Shown: positions 41,401-52,883 of the stretch, one piece after another
How positions within the stretch are numbered: the first letter of the stretch is position 1
Layout: each line of letters begins with the position of its first letter
DNA from: Tubiluchus corallicola
Lineage: Eukaryota; Priapulida; Priapulimorpha; Priapulimorphida; Tubiluchidae
Direction: 5' to 3'
Length of the DNA stretch: 58,500 bases
NCBI GenBank assembly: GCA_030141605.1
Contig: JAQGDQ010000026.1
Location: 1,004,001 to 1,062,500, forward strand
The notes under the pieces: generated by a model
Told to the model about the DNA's origin: nothing
What the model saw: only the letters and a program-made list of their open reading frames with translations
The model's database searches: none
Translations under genes and position numbers: made by a program

Positions 41401-44400
41401 ATTTGCGGCAGACCTTCTATAATGTCTAGAAGAAAATTTTTGAATAATGAGTAAGTATTGCATTTACTATACACTACAAATGACAGTTATTTAGACAATA
41501 ATGACACTTTGTATCGTGACAATAGAGAGCATTACCCAGAAAAAGTACTAAAAATTGCTGCTAGTGTACTTTGTATGCATTCTACTGCAGCGAAGACTAA
41601 GTTGAAATGTTATGATTCGCTGACAGTTACATTCAGGTTATGCTTCATATTAACAGTCAAACTCTACATGCAACTTCATTCACTCAGCTGACAATAAAAT
41701 TAGCTACTGCTTTTAACTCTGTATCACAATCATATCAATATCAGAGATCTCTTTTGGTGTACACCTTAGTACCACAACTCACGTCAGGACTATCATTTAT
41801 CATCCTAACATGCCACTACTCTCCCACTGACTCTGTGGTACCCTAACCAGTAAGTACCCCGCTATCCCTACCTCAGTAATCTCACCCACTAAAAATCAAT
41901 AAGGCAAGTACTTCCAACGCAGTAAACACATACAATGTTGAATTTGAGTTTCATAAATATAATGTATTCAGGGAAAATTGGAGCACATTATATACACAAA
42001 TTTTGAGTCAGAAGCTGCTTCAAAACTCATTAACATTATTAATTAACATTATGATTATAAGAAACAATGTCTTTGCAATTGCACATGCCACAAAGTTACT
42101 TTAGGTAACAAAATAATCATTTGATGCATCATAACAGGTTATCAAAAATCAGTAGTAGCCGTAACAGGAAACCAAAATTGTGAATGAAAACATTCAACAG
42201 GTAATATAACTGTGCAAACAGTTCTAAATTTGGACTACACTACTGCACAGTGTTGGCACAATAAGGGCAAAATTGATCGTACGGAAAACGAAGATATCAA
42301 GTAAAAATAGGATAGTGTTTGAAGTACTTTATGCAAGCAGAACAGAAAAAGAGTGAGAGAGAGAGAGAGTGAGAGAAATACAGTAAGAGAGAGGGATACA
42401 TAGAGAGAGAAACAGTCAGAGAAAAGAGAGCGTGGGGTAGAGGATAGGGAGACTGACAAGTAGAGGGAGAAAGAGAGGGAGAGAGAGATAGAGAGAGAGA
42501 GCTGGCTATGCAGAGAGAAATAAACTAGGAAATGATTCTGTTTAGACCGCTGCGAAGACTGCTCTTAGCCTATCAACACGTTTTAGGTCATCCATACATG
42601 CATTCAAGTACAAAACAAACCTTCATGCATATCAGCTTTAATAATATGGTGTGCAGAATAACCAACAGATTCATTTTGAAAATGTAGTGGGGGTAGAATA
42701 ACTTTGGCCTTTAATAGTCTACCCGAGACAGAAAACGAAATCCAACTTTAAAAGAAACTTGATAAACAATCGCCATTTTCTTATTTCTGACAAATCGCTT
42801 TGTTTAGAGACAAGATTCCCAGAATTAAATACTGACAAACTTAGTAAAGACTGGAGACGTAAGGCTATTGATTTCAGATTTGAAGTGACTTAGGATTCCA
42901 TTCGCATCAGAGATACTGAACAAACTCTTAGATATGGCTATTGATTCTCCGCTGTTAACAACCACAATGGGTAACATGTTCATCGGTGAAGCATTCATGT
43001 ATTGGGAATGGTAGACATGTATGAGCCGGGCTTAAGTGCTTTCTTTTATTACTTATTCAACTTTCACATTGATTCACGTGAAACTGAGAATGCATTCAGT
43101 GCATACCACTCAAATGACCCACAAGCAAGACAAATGCAAGCATAATACTCCTTTACTACATTGATAAATATTGTACATGAGAATGTAAATAGTTTTGGAC
43201 ACATCATGCCCTGTACACGAAACATGCTACAAAAATCATTTTCGTACGCGAGTAAGATGATACTATAAAGCTAAGTCCAAGTACGAGTTCCACTAAGACT
43301 GTAAGCATGTGCAAACAAAAATATAAGGTTCATATTCAGATTCTCCAACTCTCGGGAATCTTGTATCATCTCAAGTAGCGACATGCTCAAGTTTCATAAA
43401 GCTAAGCCCGCCATGGCCCACTAATGTAAACAAAAATTTAGAAACGTGTGGAAATTAGTCTTTGCTCGAACTGTCTCGTTTATGCACGTGCAGTTTCCGG
43501 GAGGTGCACTTCCGCCCCCAATCATCGTACAGCAAGTTGCGGAAGAATGACAACAGCTTGTAATACAGACACAAGCTACCGCTACATCTCTAAATTACCA
43601 GCAGTACAGTTAATTAAACAGGTTTTACACCTGCCATCGCCTTTGAAAGAGGGAAGCAGCCTTCATGCAGGGACGCCAGCAAGACGCAATAATAGCATAA
43701 CGGACGACTGCAAATCACAAAAGGTTCATTCGTTTCTATGTAGAGAGGGGGAGGACTAAATTTTAACTGCTCATGAAATTTGCGGAAGGGGGAGGGGTAA
43801 ATTTTAACTCATGTCTCATGAAATTTTTAACAAGAACGCATAAGTTAGAAATGCCAGTTGGTTCCAGTCGCCAGACCGTCGATTTTATGATTTTAGAACT
43901 ATTTAAGTATACATATATAAAGTTTACATCCGCAAAAATGTTCATGAGATAGGGAAACACGCTTAATATCGATTAGTGTTTAAATTTAAAGATTAATTAT
44001 CATGGGTGGGCCAAAGAAACAGGGTTTACTATTTTACCGCGCTCTATTGTCTTAAATACACACCTTTCTGTTATGCAAATTGTAAAGAAACTTGATGAAA
44101 TTCGTATACAAAAATTAGTTTTTAGGATGAAACCTATGAAGACGTTATAGGTTCCTATGAAACCTATACTGAATGATATACAGTACTGAAAATTTCGAGG
44201 AAATAAGCAAAAAAATAATATATTAGTGAAAAACAACTTTTGACACCTACAAAAATTACAGTTACACAAATTTGAGCTTAAAGGAAATAACTCAGTTCTC
44301 CTTTGATTTCTTGAGTTAATAATATTCATATTTGGACAATTTGCGGAAGGGTATACAAAGTAATCCTATATAGGAAATTACTGTGACATTTGGGGGGGGG

Positions 44401-47400
44401 GAGAAATGATGACAGCCACATGGTCTGTCTTTAATCCAATAGATCTGGTGCAATCAAATGATGCATTATTGAAGGCAATATTAGCAGACTTGTTGTGCGT
44501 CGAATATATGAACACGTGACTAAGCTCTAGCCTCTAGAGAACACTTACATGGTCCGCAAATGCACTGCTTTGCTGCAGTGCATAGTCACTTACATTAAAT
44601 TTTAAAAATGTAAATAAAACATGCTGTAAGGGAGGTAGGACATTTGCTTGCAAGATGATTTAATGATTCATACTAGGTCAATAAATTCCTGTAGTGGCAC
44701 TCGCAGTGTTATGTCACACAGCTACAGTGCTGTAAATAAGTGGAATAACCAGTCCTTCCTATTGAGTGCCAGATAACTTTTCTGGAGCAAATATTTTTGG
44801 TACAGTACAAGGGACATCCTCGTGGCCTAACCCATAATTTAATTTGCTAAACATAATGCTAAATTAACAGAATTTCAATAGTTGTTGCAAAGAAGCACTA
44901 CAGCAAGCTGCATTATTTGATTGAATCGAACTTAAACCCTTATTTCAGAATTTCATCTATATAAACCTAGAATCTTCTGATTGCTGGATAGCGTTTCTAT
45001 ACAGCTTTGTAACTTGATTAACTTCCAATTTTCTTGTGATATTATCGGAAGTGTCACTAGTAACTGAGCCTAACAGGCTCACACAACAATGATAGTAAAA
45101 CCAGTAGACAGCTGCTGTGCCCGCATGAACAAGAAAAGCGAGAAGTGTACCATCGTCAAGCGCTAGACGAAAGTGAGAGATTGAATCGCTATAACCTCCA
45201 TTAGCGATTATGAAAAATGCTCCGAGTCTAAATTACATTGGCTTCCATCCATGCGGTTCTCTGCTCTGACTAATAGCGGAAATGAGGGTGGAAAATGGAT
45301 TGCTGTCGTCACTAGAGACCCACGCCACGCCCACTATTCTAGCCGTGTGTATAAAGCGTGCTAAGCAGAATTTACTTAGTGAGACAAAATTTGAATCCAC
45401 GGGAAAACAGTTCTGCAAGTTTCCCTTGCACGTAATAATGAATAAAATGTAGGAATAAAATGATCACTGAATAAGTCAATACTGAAAATATTTTTTCATG
45501 ACACAGTGACAAGTACATATCCTGTATGAAGAGATAACTTTCCAGTCATGGACAGACCCAGAAAAATGCATGTCATGGAAGGATCTACATCTACATTTTG
45601 CATTGCATGTAGAAAATTCCATTCTGAAAACTCCCTGCTACTCCATTGTTTTGCAGCTTAGTGGCAAACAACCTTTTTCTAAAGTCACACAAATAATCCT
45701 CCAAATCAACAATTATGTCTTCAAAACCATCTAGCACCCTTCAACTCTTCAAGAATGTTATCCAAAAATAACTGTGTGCTCAGCAGCAAATTTAAGGGAC
45801 AGGGTCAACCTCATGCTAAAAGCTGTGGATTTAACACTGAGAGAATGACAAACACCTTTTTGGGGAGGGCAATAAAAATATTTCTAAATTCGACAAACCA
45901 ACATTGAGATTGAATACAATAAAGACAAAAACACTACATTATTAGAAATCGTCGCAAAATAAATGTGGTAAATTGCATTAACGTGAAATTATTATAAGAA
46001 CATCACAGATTATTAATTACCTCAGGCGAATCAACAAAGCAAAAAATTGTAATAAGCATAAAATACTGGTTAATACTTGGTCTGTATGTCATACCATAAA
46101 CAACCAACCTACCATTCTACCTACTTAAAACTGACAAACGGTTAATAATTTAAAAACTGACGTAATACTTAAAGAAAGATTAAAAAAGGTTTTTTTCTGT
46201 CGCCATGCCATTAAAGTGAGGTGGTGGGGTAGCAGCTGCTGCCTAATGCTCCTGGCAGTCCTAGTCATATTTCACCAAAAGCACGATAACCGTGCATGTA
46301 GTCTTGTAAAATTTGTTTAGCCAGGCGAACCACTAAAACAACTTACTAGCATGTATGCAGCACCTGTAGGCTGCAGTCTTAGTTTTACGTGGAGGCACGG
46401 AATTGATTTTGCAAACAATATGCTCTGAAGGACAATGTGACCTTCAGTTTTGAAGTTTCCTGCAAGCAAAGTCACAGGTTTTATTCATTTAACCAAATAA
46501 ACTGAAAATTGACTTTAGTGTCTGAAACATCAAACCCACAACAAGGTTGACAAAAATCCATGTAGTAGCTATATTGTAGCTAAAAGATATAATGTAACAC
46601 GTCACAGAGAACAGGGAGGCATAACTTAATTAGTCAAATTAACATCATTCATCGTTAAAAAGATGTTTGAAAAGTTTTATACTTACTTATAATTGAATTC
46701 GTTAATTGCGACAGACATGTGGCGTGGATGAGAAGGACAACTATACATATTGCGGTCATCCTCCGGGATGAGGTCTACGTCGTGGAAGATGACACACTGA
46801 AAACTGAAGAGCTTCAGCGCCTCTTTGAAAGCAGCATTCATGATCATGGCCTTATTGAAGGTGTCATTACCATACTGAAAGTTAATAAAAAATAAAAATA
46901 TATCATTACACCGAATATCAGTACGTCAATTCAGTTAGAAAAGAAATATTTTTAACAAAAGATATTTTTCTAATGTTAAATTTATGATCGCACAGATTAC
47001 ATTGTTGCTGTTTTTTGACTTAAATGTCTCTTTATTTTGTTTTTGAAATCATTATTGTAGTACTGGATATAATATTCATCTTAGAACGCTAACTACAGAG
47101 CAATTACTTTCAAATCATGGGGTATGCAATGTCCCACAAGATGCCCACTAGCCACAGTAAAAAGTGTTACTACCAAAGCTTGAAGGTAAAACTCATTAAA
47201 CTATATCATAGTAATGCGTTTGGCATCTTCATTACATAAGCCGTTTTCATGAAAGTTAGTTTTTGTTTTATTGTTTTGCTCTTGCAATTATACTTTTAGT
47301 TTTAGTGTTAACACAGGGAAGGTGGCAAAATAATAATTTTGTTGTTTGTACCATGGTACTGAGGTATTTTTATTTGAGGTAATTTGTAATAAACGTTTTT

Positions 47401-50400
47401 TTATTTAATTGCAAGCTGCTGTGAAATTAATCGATGTGCAACTACATTTGCCACAGTTTATCCCACGACATACGTTGCAATTATGGTAAATCTGTCATCG
47501 CTGTCCGCTCTTTAATAAGAGCAGATTAAAACTGTGCCTCTGTCATCGACTGTTTGTTAACATTCGTTACCATAGCAACATATCAGGTGTCGGAACAGCA
47601 ATCTGCTGATAATGAAAACTGCATGTAAAAGGTTCATGGCGCTTACTCTTTGGCTTCAAGTTTATATAGAACCTTGGGTAAATCACCAATAATGACAAGA
47701 TAAAATTAATGAAAAAAACAATTAAATTAAGTATTTCTTAATTGTTTGTTTAGTTTTGTTTCTCTTAGTGTTATGTTTGTTATTTATGCCTCGTTTGTTA
47801 GCAAAATTCGATAAAATACTTGATCATTGTGGTTTTTTCTATTAAGTGAATTAAACAAGTTAACAGGCTTCAAATTTTAAACACTAGTGTTTTCATAAAA
47901 ACGTTTGGCTTCTTAACACTTTGTTTTCCTGACAAATTATACTTTTCTGAAAATAAACTCTTTAAAATCGACCCAATTAATCTATAATGTTTATCGTTTC
48001 TATAACCAAAGTCCAAAATCTCAAGTGAAATTGCGACACTGTAGACAGCACCATTGGCTACATGTCATTCTCCATAGATATTCTGTTGACATAAATGCGA
48101 CATTACAAAGGCATTTGTCAAGGTTTAATTTGGCATATAAACCTAGCATGAGGCACAACGGTAGAATCAATAGCCTGCCTCTAATTGACTTATTGTGCAT
48201 ACACCACATCTATGCAGGGACAAAAAGCTTCTTCAAACCATGTCTGTGGCTCAAACCAGAACCAGTTTCTCGGAGGAGCTATAGCTAATAAATCTGATTA
48301 GAATAAAATCCACTTGAATGCATACAGGGTATTCTTAACACGCACTAACTGTTGATTCCTGCGGGGGGGGGGAGTGTAATTCATGATCCTACCGAAATGA
48401 AGCCGCAATCATGTAATTGTAGATTTTGGCTTCTTTCTGGTCATAAATTATCCGGCACAGGAATCTGCTAGCATAGCAGTTAAAGATGAACTGCAATGAC
48501 GGTAATTCACATTTTAAGTATTTCGAGGACCTAAAGCTTAGTACTATAGTTTGCCTATAGTTTGCACAGGTTCACTGTTTAAAAAAACGAGGCAAAGATG
48601 AAAAATGTAGACACAGTATTACAAAGACAGGTGAGCACATCCTACCAGAAATCGTATTTAAATCTTTGAATCCATAATAAACCTAGCACAGATCATCCGT
48701 ATATTGTTATACGAATCCGTAATTTTGGGTTCGTATCCAATTCGAATAAAAGTACACTCGAATCGAATTAAAATGAAAGATATTCACCGCAAATTACAAA
48801 CCTGTTCTGCAACGACGACACGATAATCTAGCTGCTGCCTTTGCAATATCGGATGTAAATGAGCCAAAGCTGTGGTAAGATGCTCCTCTCTGTCTCGATA
48901 AGGTATGATAATGAGTACACGATGACGGGCTCGGCAATGAGATGGGTGCCCGGTTCCTCCCGGAAGGATGCCTGGATTTTCGTTGAGGATGTTCTGCTGT
49001 GTGTGATGATGTTTCCCCGGGGTGAGGTCAATGTTTAGGTGCCCTTCTGAAATGCCAAATGCGAAATTTAGTGTCGTACAAAAATGAGGTTGCTGCAGAC
49101 TAGATAAACGTGTATGATGCAGACTAGATAAACGTGTATGACACAAATGTAAACATTTTAAATCATGAAAATAATTTTCATGAAATAAAATTACAAGATA
49201 AATAAAATATTGTGCCCTTGATAACTGATATCAAACTATACTGATGCCAAGCAGTACCTATAATACACAACCTTTAATGCAAATCACGTTTTAAAAAATG
49301 ATGACTTCGATGGGTATTTATTGACATATAATATAACTAGGCTAGGCACATAGTATATTCTCTTGCTTAACAGATTAATGTTAAGTCTTGCTGGAGACTC
49401 ATCCTGGAATAAGCCAAAAGTTCAAAACCTAGCAAGTGGCTTTTTTGCATCAAAACAGGCTCAAGATGTTCAGAAGATACATATCGCTATACCTGGCAAC
49501 TTGAATTAAGGGCTGCACTTGCTTGCAGAATATGTAATAACGCTGAGAACGTATTCCAGCTTTTGAACATTTATGACATCGTTAACAACAAAGTTAACAC
49601 AGCAGAGTGTACAAGACATCCCAAACTATTAATGAGAAGGATGAAGGATGAGTACGAGAAACGAATAAGCTAGACGCAAGAGAATAAATTATGAACGAAT
49701 CTGCACATTAAAAATTAGGCATTTTATTAATTACTAATTAGCTAGCTCCTTATCGGCTACATGTCCACTACACAATCAACCTGTTACGCTCAGATGGAAC
49801 TGATCAGAAATCAATCACAAGTAGGAAGCCACGCTAAGGCACAGCTTGTAGGCAGGATTCCCTGCTGTAGTTCTCACAGCAATTAATGCTCAATGGACGT
49901 ATTACTGTAGCCAAGGCGGCGTTTTCCGTTTTCATCCGCACTTGTCAGCATTTACGCGTGTAACTGATGCAAAGTTCTATAAACTGACAGAATGAGGTGA
50001 TTAAAATGATTTATTACGGTTTTATTACAAAATAACCGAACTTCACGAGTGTTCCATAAAGACTGACTTGGAATAACCGAAATACAGGCGTATTCTACAA
50101 AACAATTTTGAGGGATTAAGGTTTGGTTAAGATGACCATAATCGGGAAGAGTTATACAAACTGAGAAATATGACGTGATTAATTTAACCAAATTCAGGAG
50201 TGGTTGTAAGCTCATTCATACACGGCAGCTTTGCAGGGAGAACCTGGGTGTGCAGCGTGTAACTAACCAACACCATTCTAACTCACTAACTACTCAATTC
50301 TCTCTTAAGAGAAGTCATTTTTTCCATGTAGGAACAAAATACTACATTCAACCTTCATCTTGATATAGAGGTCCTAGTGAATAAGTATTGCCTCATATTA

Positions 50401-52761
50401 AGTCTCCAATTATAACTCATTATAATTTCATCAAGTAAATTGTCATCCAAATTCCCAATATCCCTTAATGTTACCCATTATTTTAAACACACAGCTCTAT
50501 AGTATTCATTTAAAAAGCATATTTGGTTTTTTAAAAAATTCAAAAGTTTACTTAATTCCGTCATCCAGTAGTAGTACCTTACATTGCTTAAAATGTGTTT
50601 TTCAGCTCATGTGTATAGTACAGAGTGAATGAGTGAGAAAATATTTATTAAAGTGACATGTTAAGGTATTGTTTACCTCCATCATGCATTACAATCATTT
50701 TTATGGTTCTATTAATGACAAAACTTTGAACATAAACCCAGCCATTTAGGTTTACAAGTCACTGCCTACGAAGGAAAAAAGTTTTCATGTGTACACATAG
50801 CAAAATTCATATGGATCATATCATTCTACATATAGTACAAGATTACTTAACAGTTCTAGAAAAGGTTACCTAAACTGACAGTTGCTTATAAATTTCTTTT
50901 TGCCTCTTCTGGTTTGTAGCCTATAAAGTTAAAAATTTTAGTATTCACGAAATTCAATTCAATTCAAATTTTATTTATCCCTCTCAATAAGATTACAAAG
51001 GATATGAAATTATAGCTAGCAAATTATATTAACAAAATAGAGATAGGGTTTTGAAAGACCATGGGTAATCCAAAACCCATTCATCTTCTAAAAGAACCCA
51101 GTTTGGAACTTTATTTCACTGTTTTCTGGGACCTAATTTTCAAATTTTTTTAATGCAGTATATCACAGAATTTTACTTGACAAACTAGGGCATCATGTTA
51201 TTTAAAATAGTTTGAGAATTATTTACAGAAAACGACGTGTTAATTACAATTATGCTACATCAGAAAAACTTGTCGTGGAGTCCCTCAGGGGTCCATTTTG
51301 TGACTGCTCTTGTTTTTAGTGTATATAAATGATTTGTCAAATGTGTCAAAAAAACTTGCAGATGACATCAGTATGATATTTTGTTATACTGTGTTGAAAC
51401 TTTATGCAAAATTGTCAATGAAGAAGTGATTAATTTGTCTAACCGGTTTAGTGCTAACAAGCTTTTATTAAATGTTGACATTAATCAAATTTCATACTTT
51501 TTACAGCAAAAAATAAAAATTATGTTAAAAATGATGTAACATAGCTAGATTTACTGAATGGACATATTATAGAACAAGTTGTTAAAACAAAGATTTTCGG
51601 AGTAATAGTAGATGAATCATAATATTATCTTTGAAGCAACAGATAGATTATATTTGTTCTAAACTTAGCAAGGCTCTAGGAATTATAAAAAAAGCAAGTA
51701 AAATTTTGAAAAGAGACTCTTTGGGACAGTTGTATTATATAACTGCCTACCCACATTTTGAAAATTGTAATATTGTGTGGGGCTATGTATATGCTTCTAC
51801 TTTGGACAGGTTAAACAAATTACAAAAAAAGTTAATTAGAATACTCATTTGTATTATAGAGCTCATACAAAATAATGTTTTATTTTAGCAGCTTAATATC
51901 TTAAAAGTTAATGATATTGTATGTACGATAGTTACCTGATGTATTCACATACATTTTAATGGTAGCACATACTTTCTTCTACAATTCACCGAGTTCTAAA
52001 TTCCACCACAGTTTTGGTCTATGATGTTGTTTTGACTTATAGACACGCTTTGGGAAATGAACACATATTCATTTCTCTGTGATTCATTTTACATAATCTC
52101 TAAATAAATGTATTCTAGGTTATTAATGATATCTGTAATTTTTTTGCTGGGAGGCTTCAGATAAAAAATAGCATAATAACAAAAATTTGCTGTCTGTAGG
52201 CAAACACATAACGATAATCATTATAGATGTAAAACTGTTGCTAAACTTACCTAGATTTGGCGGCACTTCTGGACAACGGGGCAACTTTTCTTGATTGTGC
52301 TTTGAATCAGTGGAATTTGAACTAATGGTGACTGTGTCACTTTTTAACTTCCCCTTTTGTAGTGGGTAGAATATACTGCTAGAATTGTGTCTAGAATTTT
52401 GATTCTGGTTTATTTCATAAGCACCAGTCTCCTCGAAAGTGATATCAGAAGGCGGTGTAGTCCGCACAAGAGATGACGCCTCTTTGAAAAGTCGCTGAAT
52501 TTTCACAGCATAGATTTCATTTTGCATGAGTTTTCGCGACATGTCGATGGACGGCACATCACGGTTTAATAGTGATTCAACATTAAAAACTTCATTTGAC
52601 TTTCGCTGGTAATTTCGCACACTAATCTTACCGGACGTATGAATGACGAGTATTTGAGTCAAGGTGAGAACGATGAATATAACGACAGCAAACGTCATGA
52701 GTGGCGATGGCATGAACCCTTTTCTCCACAGAGTATTACCCGTGTAACTTTGTGGGCGCAT
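35495..52761 (-). CDS. Beta-1,4-galactosyltransferase family enzyme B (probable beta4GalNAcT type)
   Basis: Six minus-strand exons: 52251-52761, 48802-49046, 46687-46874, 41193-41315, 38368-38469 and 35495-35648 (stop TAG). They join into 440 codons. The start is uncertain: an in-frame ATG at 52803 would add 14 residues, and the frame stays open to an acceptor at 52884. Residues 21-40 are a type II membrane anchor, followed by a long stem with a His-rich patch (GKHHHTQQ). Catalytic parts: IPYRDR 218-223, FNKA 258-261, DVD 284-286, WGWGAEDDD 344-352, Met376 and His379, DGLNSV 404-409. Cys163/Cys208 and Cys279/Cys298 match the family disulfides. Leu321 takes the Tyr289 place and Ala348 replaces a normally invariant Gly. 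Expected role is Golgi transfer of GalNAc or Gal to GlcNAc (inference). Its 188- and 123-nt exons equal those of gene A. Confidence 0.92.
37079..37560. repeat. Degenerate tandem repeat in the last intron of gene B
   Basis: Related units start near 37083 (ACTTAGATAAGAA), 37212 (ACTAACATAAGAATG), 37288 (ACTATTTAAATGAGAATG) and 37433 (ACTTAAATAAGAATG). They are followed by TTTNAAAATNAAAAT, GGATAATATGG and CATGAAAAAACTATTG-type blocks. Spacings of about 130, 76 and 145 bp suggest a unit of about 130-145 bp with one deleted copy. Confidence 0.6.
38698..39017. mobile_element. 320-bp near-full-length palindrome (hairpin MITE)
   Basis: The left arm GAATCAACATGCTGTTTACT (38698) pairs with the right end at 39017. 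Pairing continues through GCTAGAAATTAAGCCAAAA and CTGCAATTACCAAG to an inner GAGTGAAATTTAAATTACCA, leaving a loop of about 20 bp near 38859-38877. Arms differ at scattered positions. It is in the intron between exons 4 and 5 of gene B and would fold into a long hairpin in the pre-mRNA. Confidence 0.85.
40281..40558 (+). other. Coding-like open patch inside gene B intron 4
   Basis: A stop-free stretch of about 93 codons with less AT bias than its surroundings. It encodes SPVTSLQVGGKLTNLAGSYS, EPAHKTHMFLDTVVTSRIL and IHPNVFISIYAPSGTVAPM before a TGA. It has no early ATG. The opposite strand is also partly open. No domain recognised; it may be a fragment of a captured gene or an old transposon. 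Confidence 0.25.
40737..40832. repeat. Direct tandem duplication, 50-bp unit
   Basis: ACGTAAACTGGGTTACATGG, CCACATGG(C/T)CTAGTT(C/T)GTA and a T-run occur twice at exactly 50-bp spacing, in gene B intron 4. Confidence 0.9.
42345..42502. repeat. Degenerate (GA)n tract
   Basis: Purine-rich GAGAGA sequence with frequent interruptions, in gene B intron 3. The 74-residue minus-strand frame across it is low complexity. Confidence 0.85.
43440..44410. other. Less AT-rich intronic block with repeated GCGGAAGGG words
   Basis: Inside gene B intron 3. A 103-residue plus-strand frame (43448-43759) has no recognisable domain. At 43747-43835 a unit of about 50 bp (GGGGGAGG...TAAATTTTAACT...CATGAAATTT) is duplicated. 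AATTTGCGGAAGGG recurs at about 44338, beyond a 500-bp gap, and a G10 run lies near 44393. It may be an old insertion; no family assigned. Confidence 0.3.
47566..47579 (+). promoter_or_regulatory. X-box-like motif (RFX type)
   Basis: GTTACCATAGCAAC is an imperfect palindrome that fits the RFX X-box pattern (GTNRCC, short spacer, RGYAAC). It lies in gene B intron 2, far from any mapped transcription start, so function is doubtful. Confidence 0.3.
48690..48780. mobile_element. hAT-like MITE debris next to gene B exon 2
   Basis: TTCGTATCCAATTCGAATAA followed by CACTCGAATCGAATTAAAA resembles the TTCGAA-rich interior of the MITE copies at 17876, 20051 and 57502. No ends are preserved. It stops about 20 bp before the exon boundary at 48802. 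Confidence 0.35.
49095..49142. repeat. 24-bp tandem duplication
   Basis: GCAGACTAGATAAACGTGTA plus TGAT occurs twice in a row, about 50 bp upstream of gene B exon 2 (in the minus-strand sense). Confidence 0.9.
50950..51010 (-). mobile_element. LINE 3' tail relic
   Basis: On the minus strand the sequence reads TTGTAATCTTATTGAGAGGG, then ATAAATAAAATTTG and (GAATT)n. A GGGATAAATAAA segment with a short tandem tail is typical of the 3' end of CR1/L2-like non-LTR retrotransposons. Only the tail is recognisable. It lies in gene B intron 1. Confidence 0.45.
51140..51890 (+). pseudogene. Decayed non-LTR retrotransposon (reverse transcriptase)
   Basis: Across broken frames the plus strand encodes FNAVYHRILLDKLGHH, NYNYATSEKLVVES, FSVYINDLSNVSKKLADDIS and NRFSANKLLLN. 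An 85-codon frame then contains CSKLSKALGIIKKASKIL, YPHFENCNIVWGYVYAS and LNKLQKKLIRIL. This order (D-A-F block, VYINDL, ADD, then the CNIVWG thumb region) is that of LINE reverse transcriptases. Several frameshifts and stops make it inactive. It is in gene B intron 1, antisense to the gene. Confidence 0.85.
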
Positions 52762-52883
52762 CCTAGTGCGAGTTTGTAATTTGAATTCATCGTAGGGTAA
52801 CATGCCTACGACCTCCCGATGACTTCCGACGAGATCCTGTCCAGCTACGTCGACACATGATAATGTTTCTGGATTAAACCAAC

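Noticed and set aside
43448-43759. 103-residue plus-strand frame in gene B intron 3
   Set aside because: Less AT-rich but without domain, splice partners or promoter evidence; left as an undescribed block.
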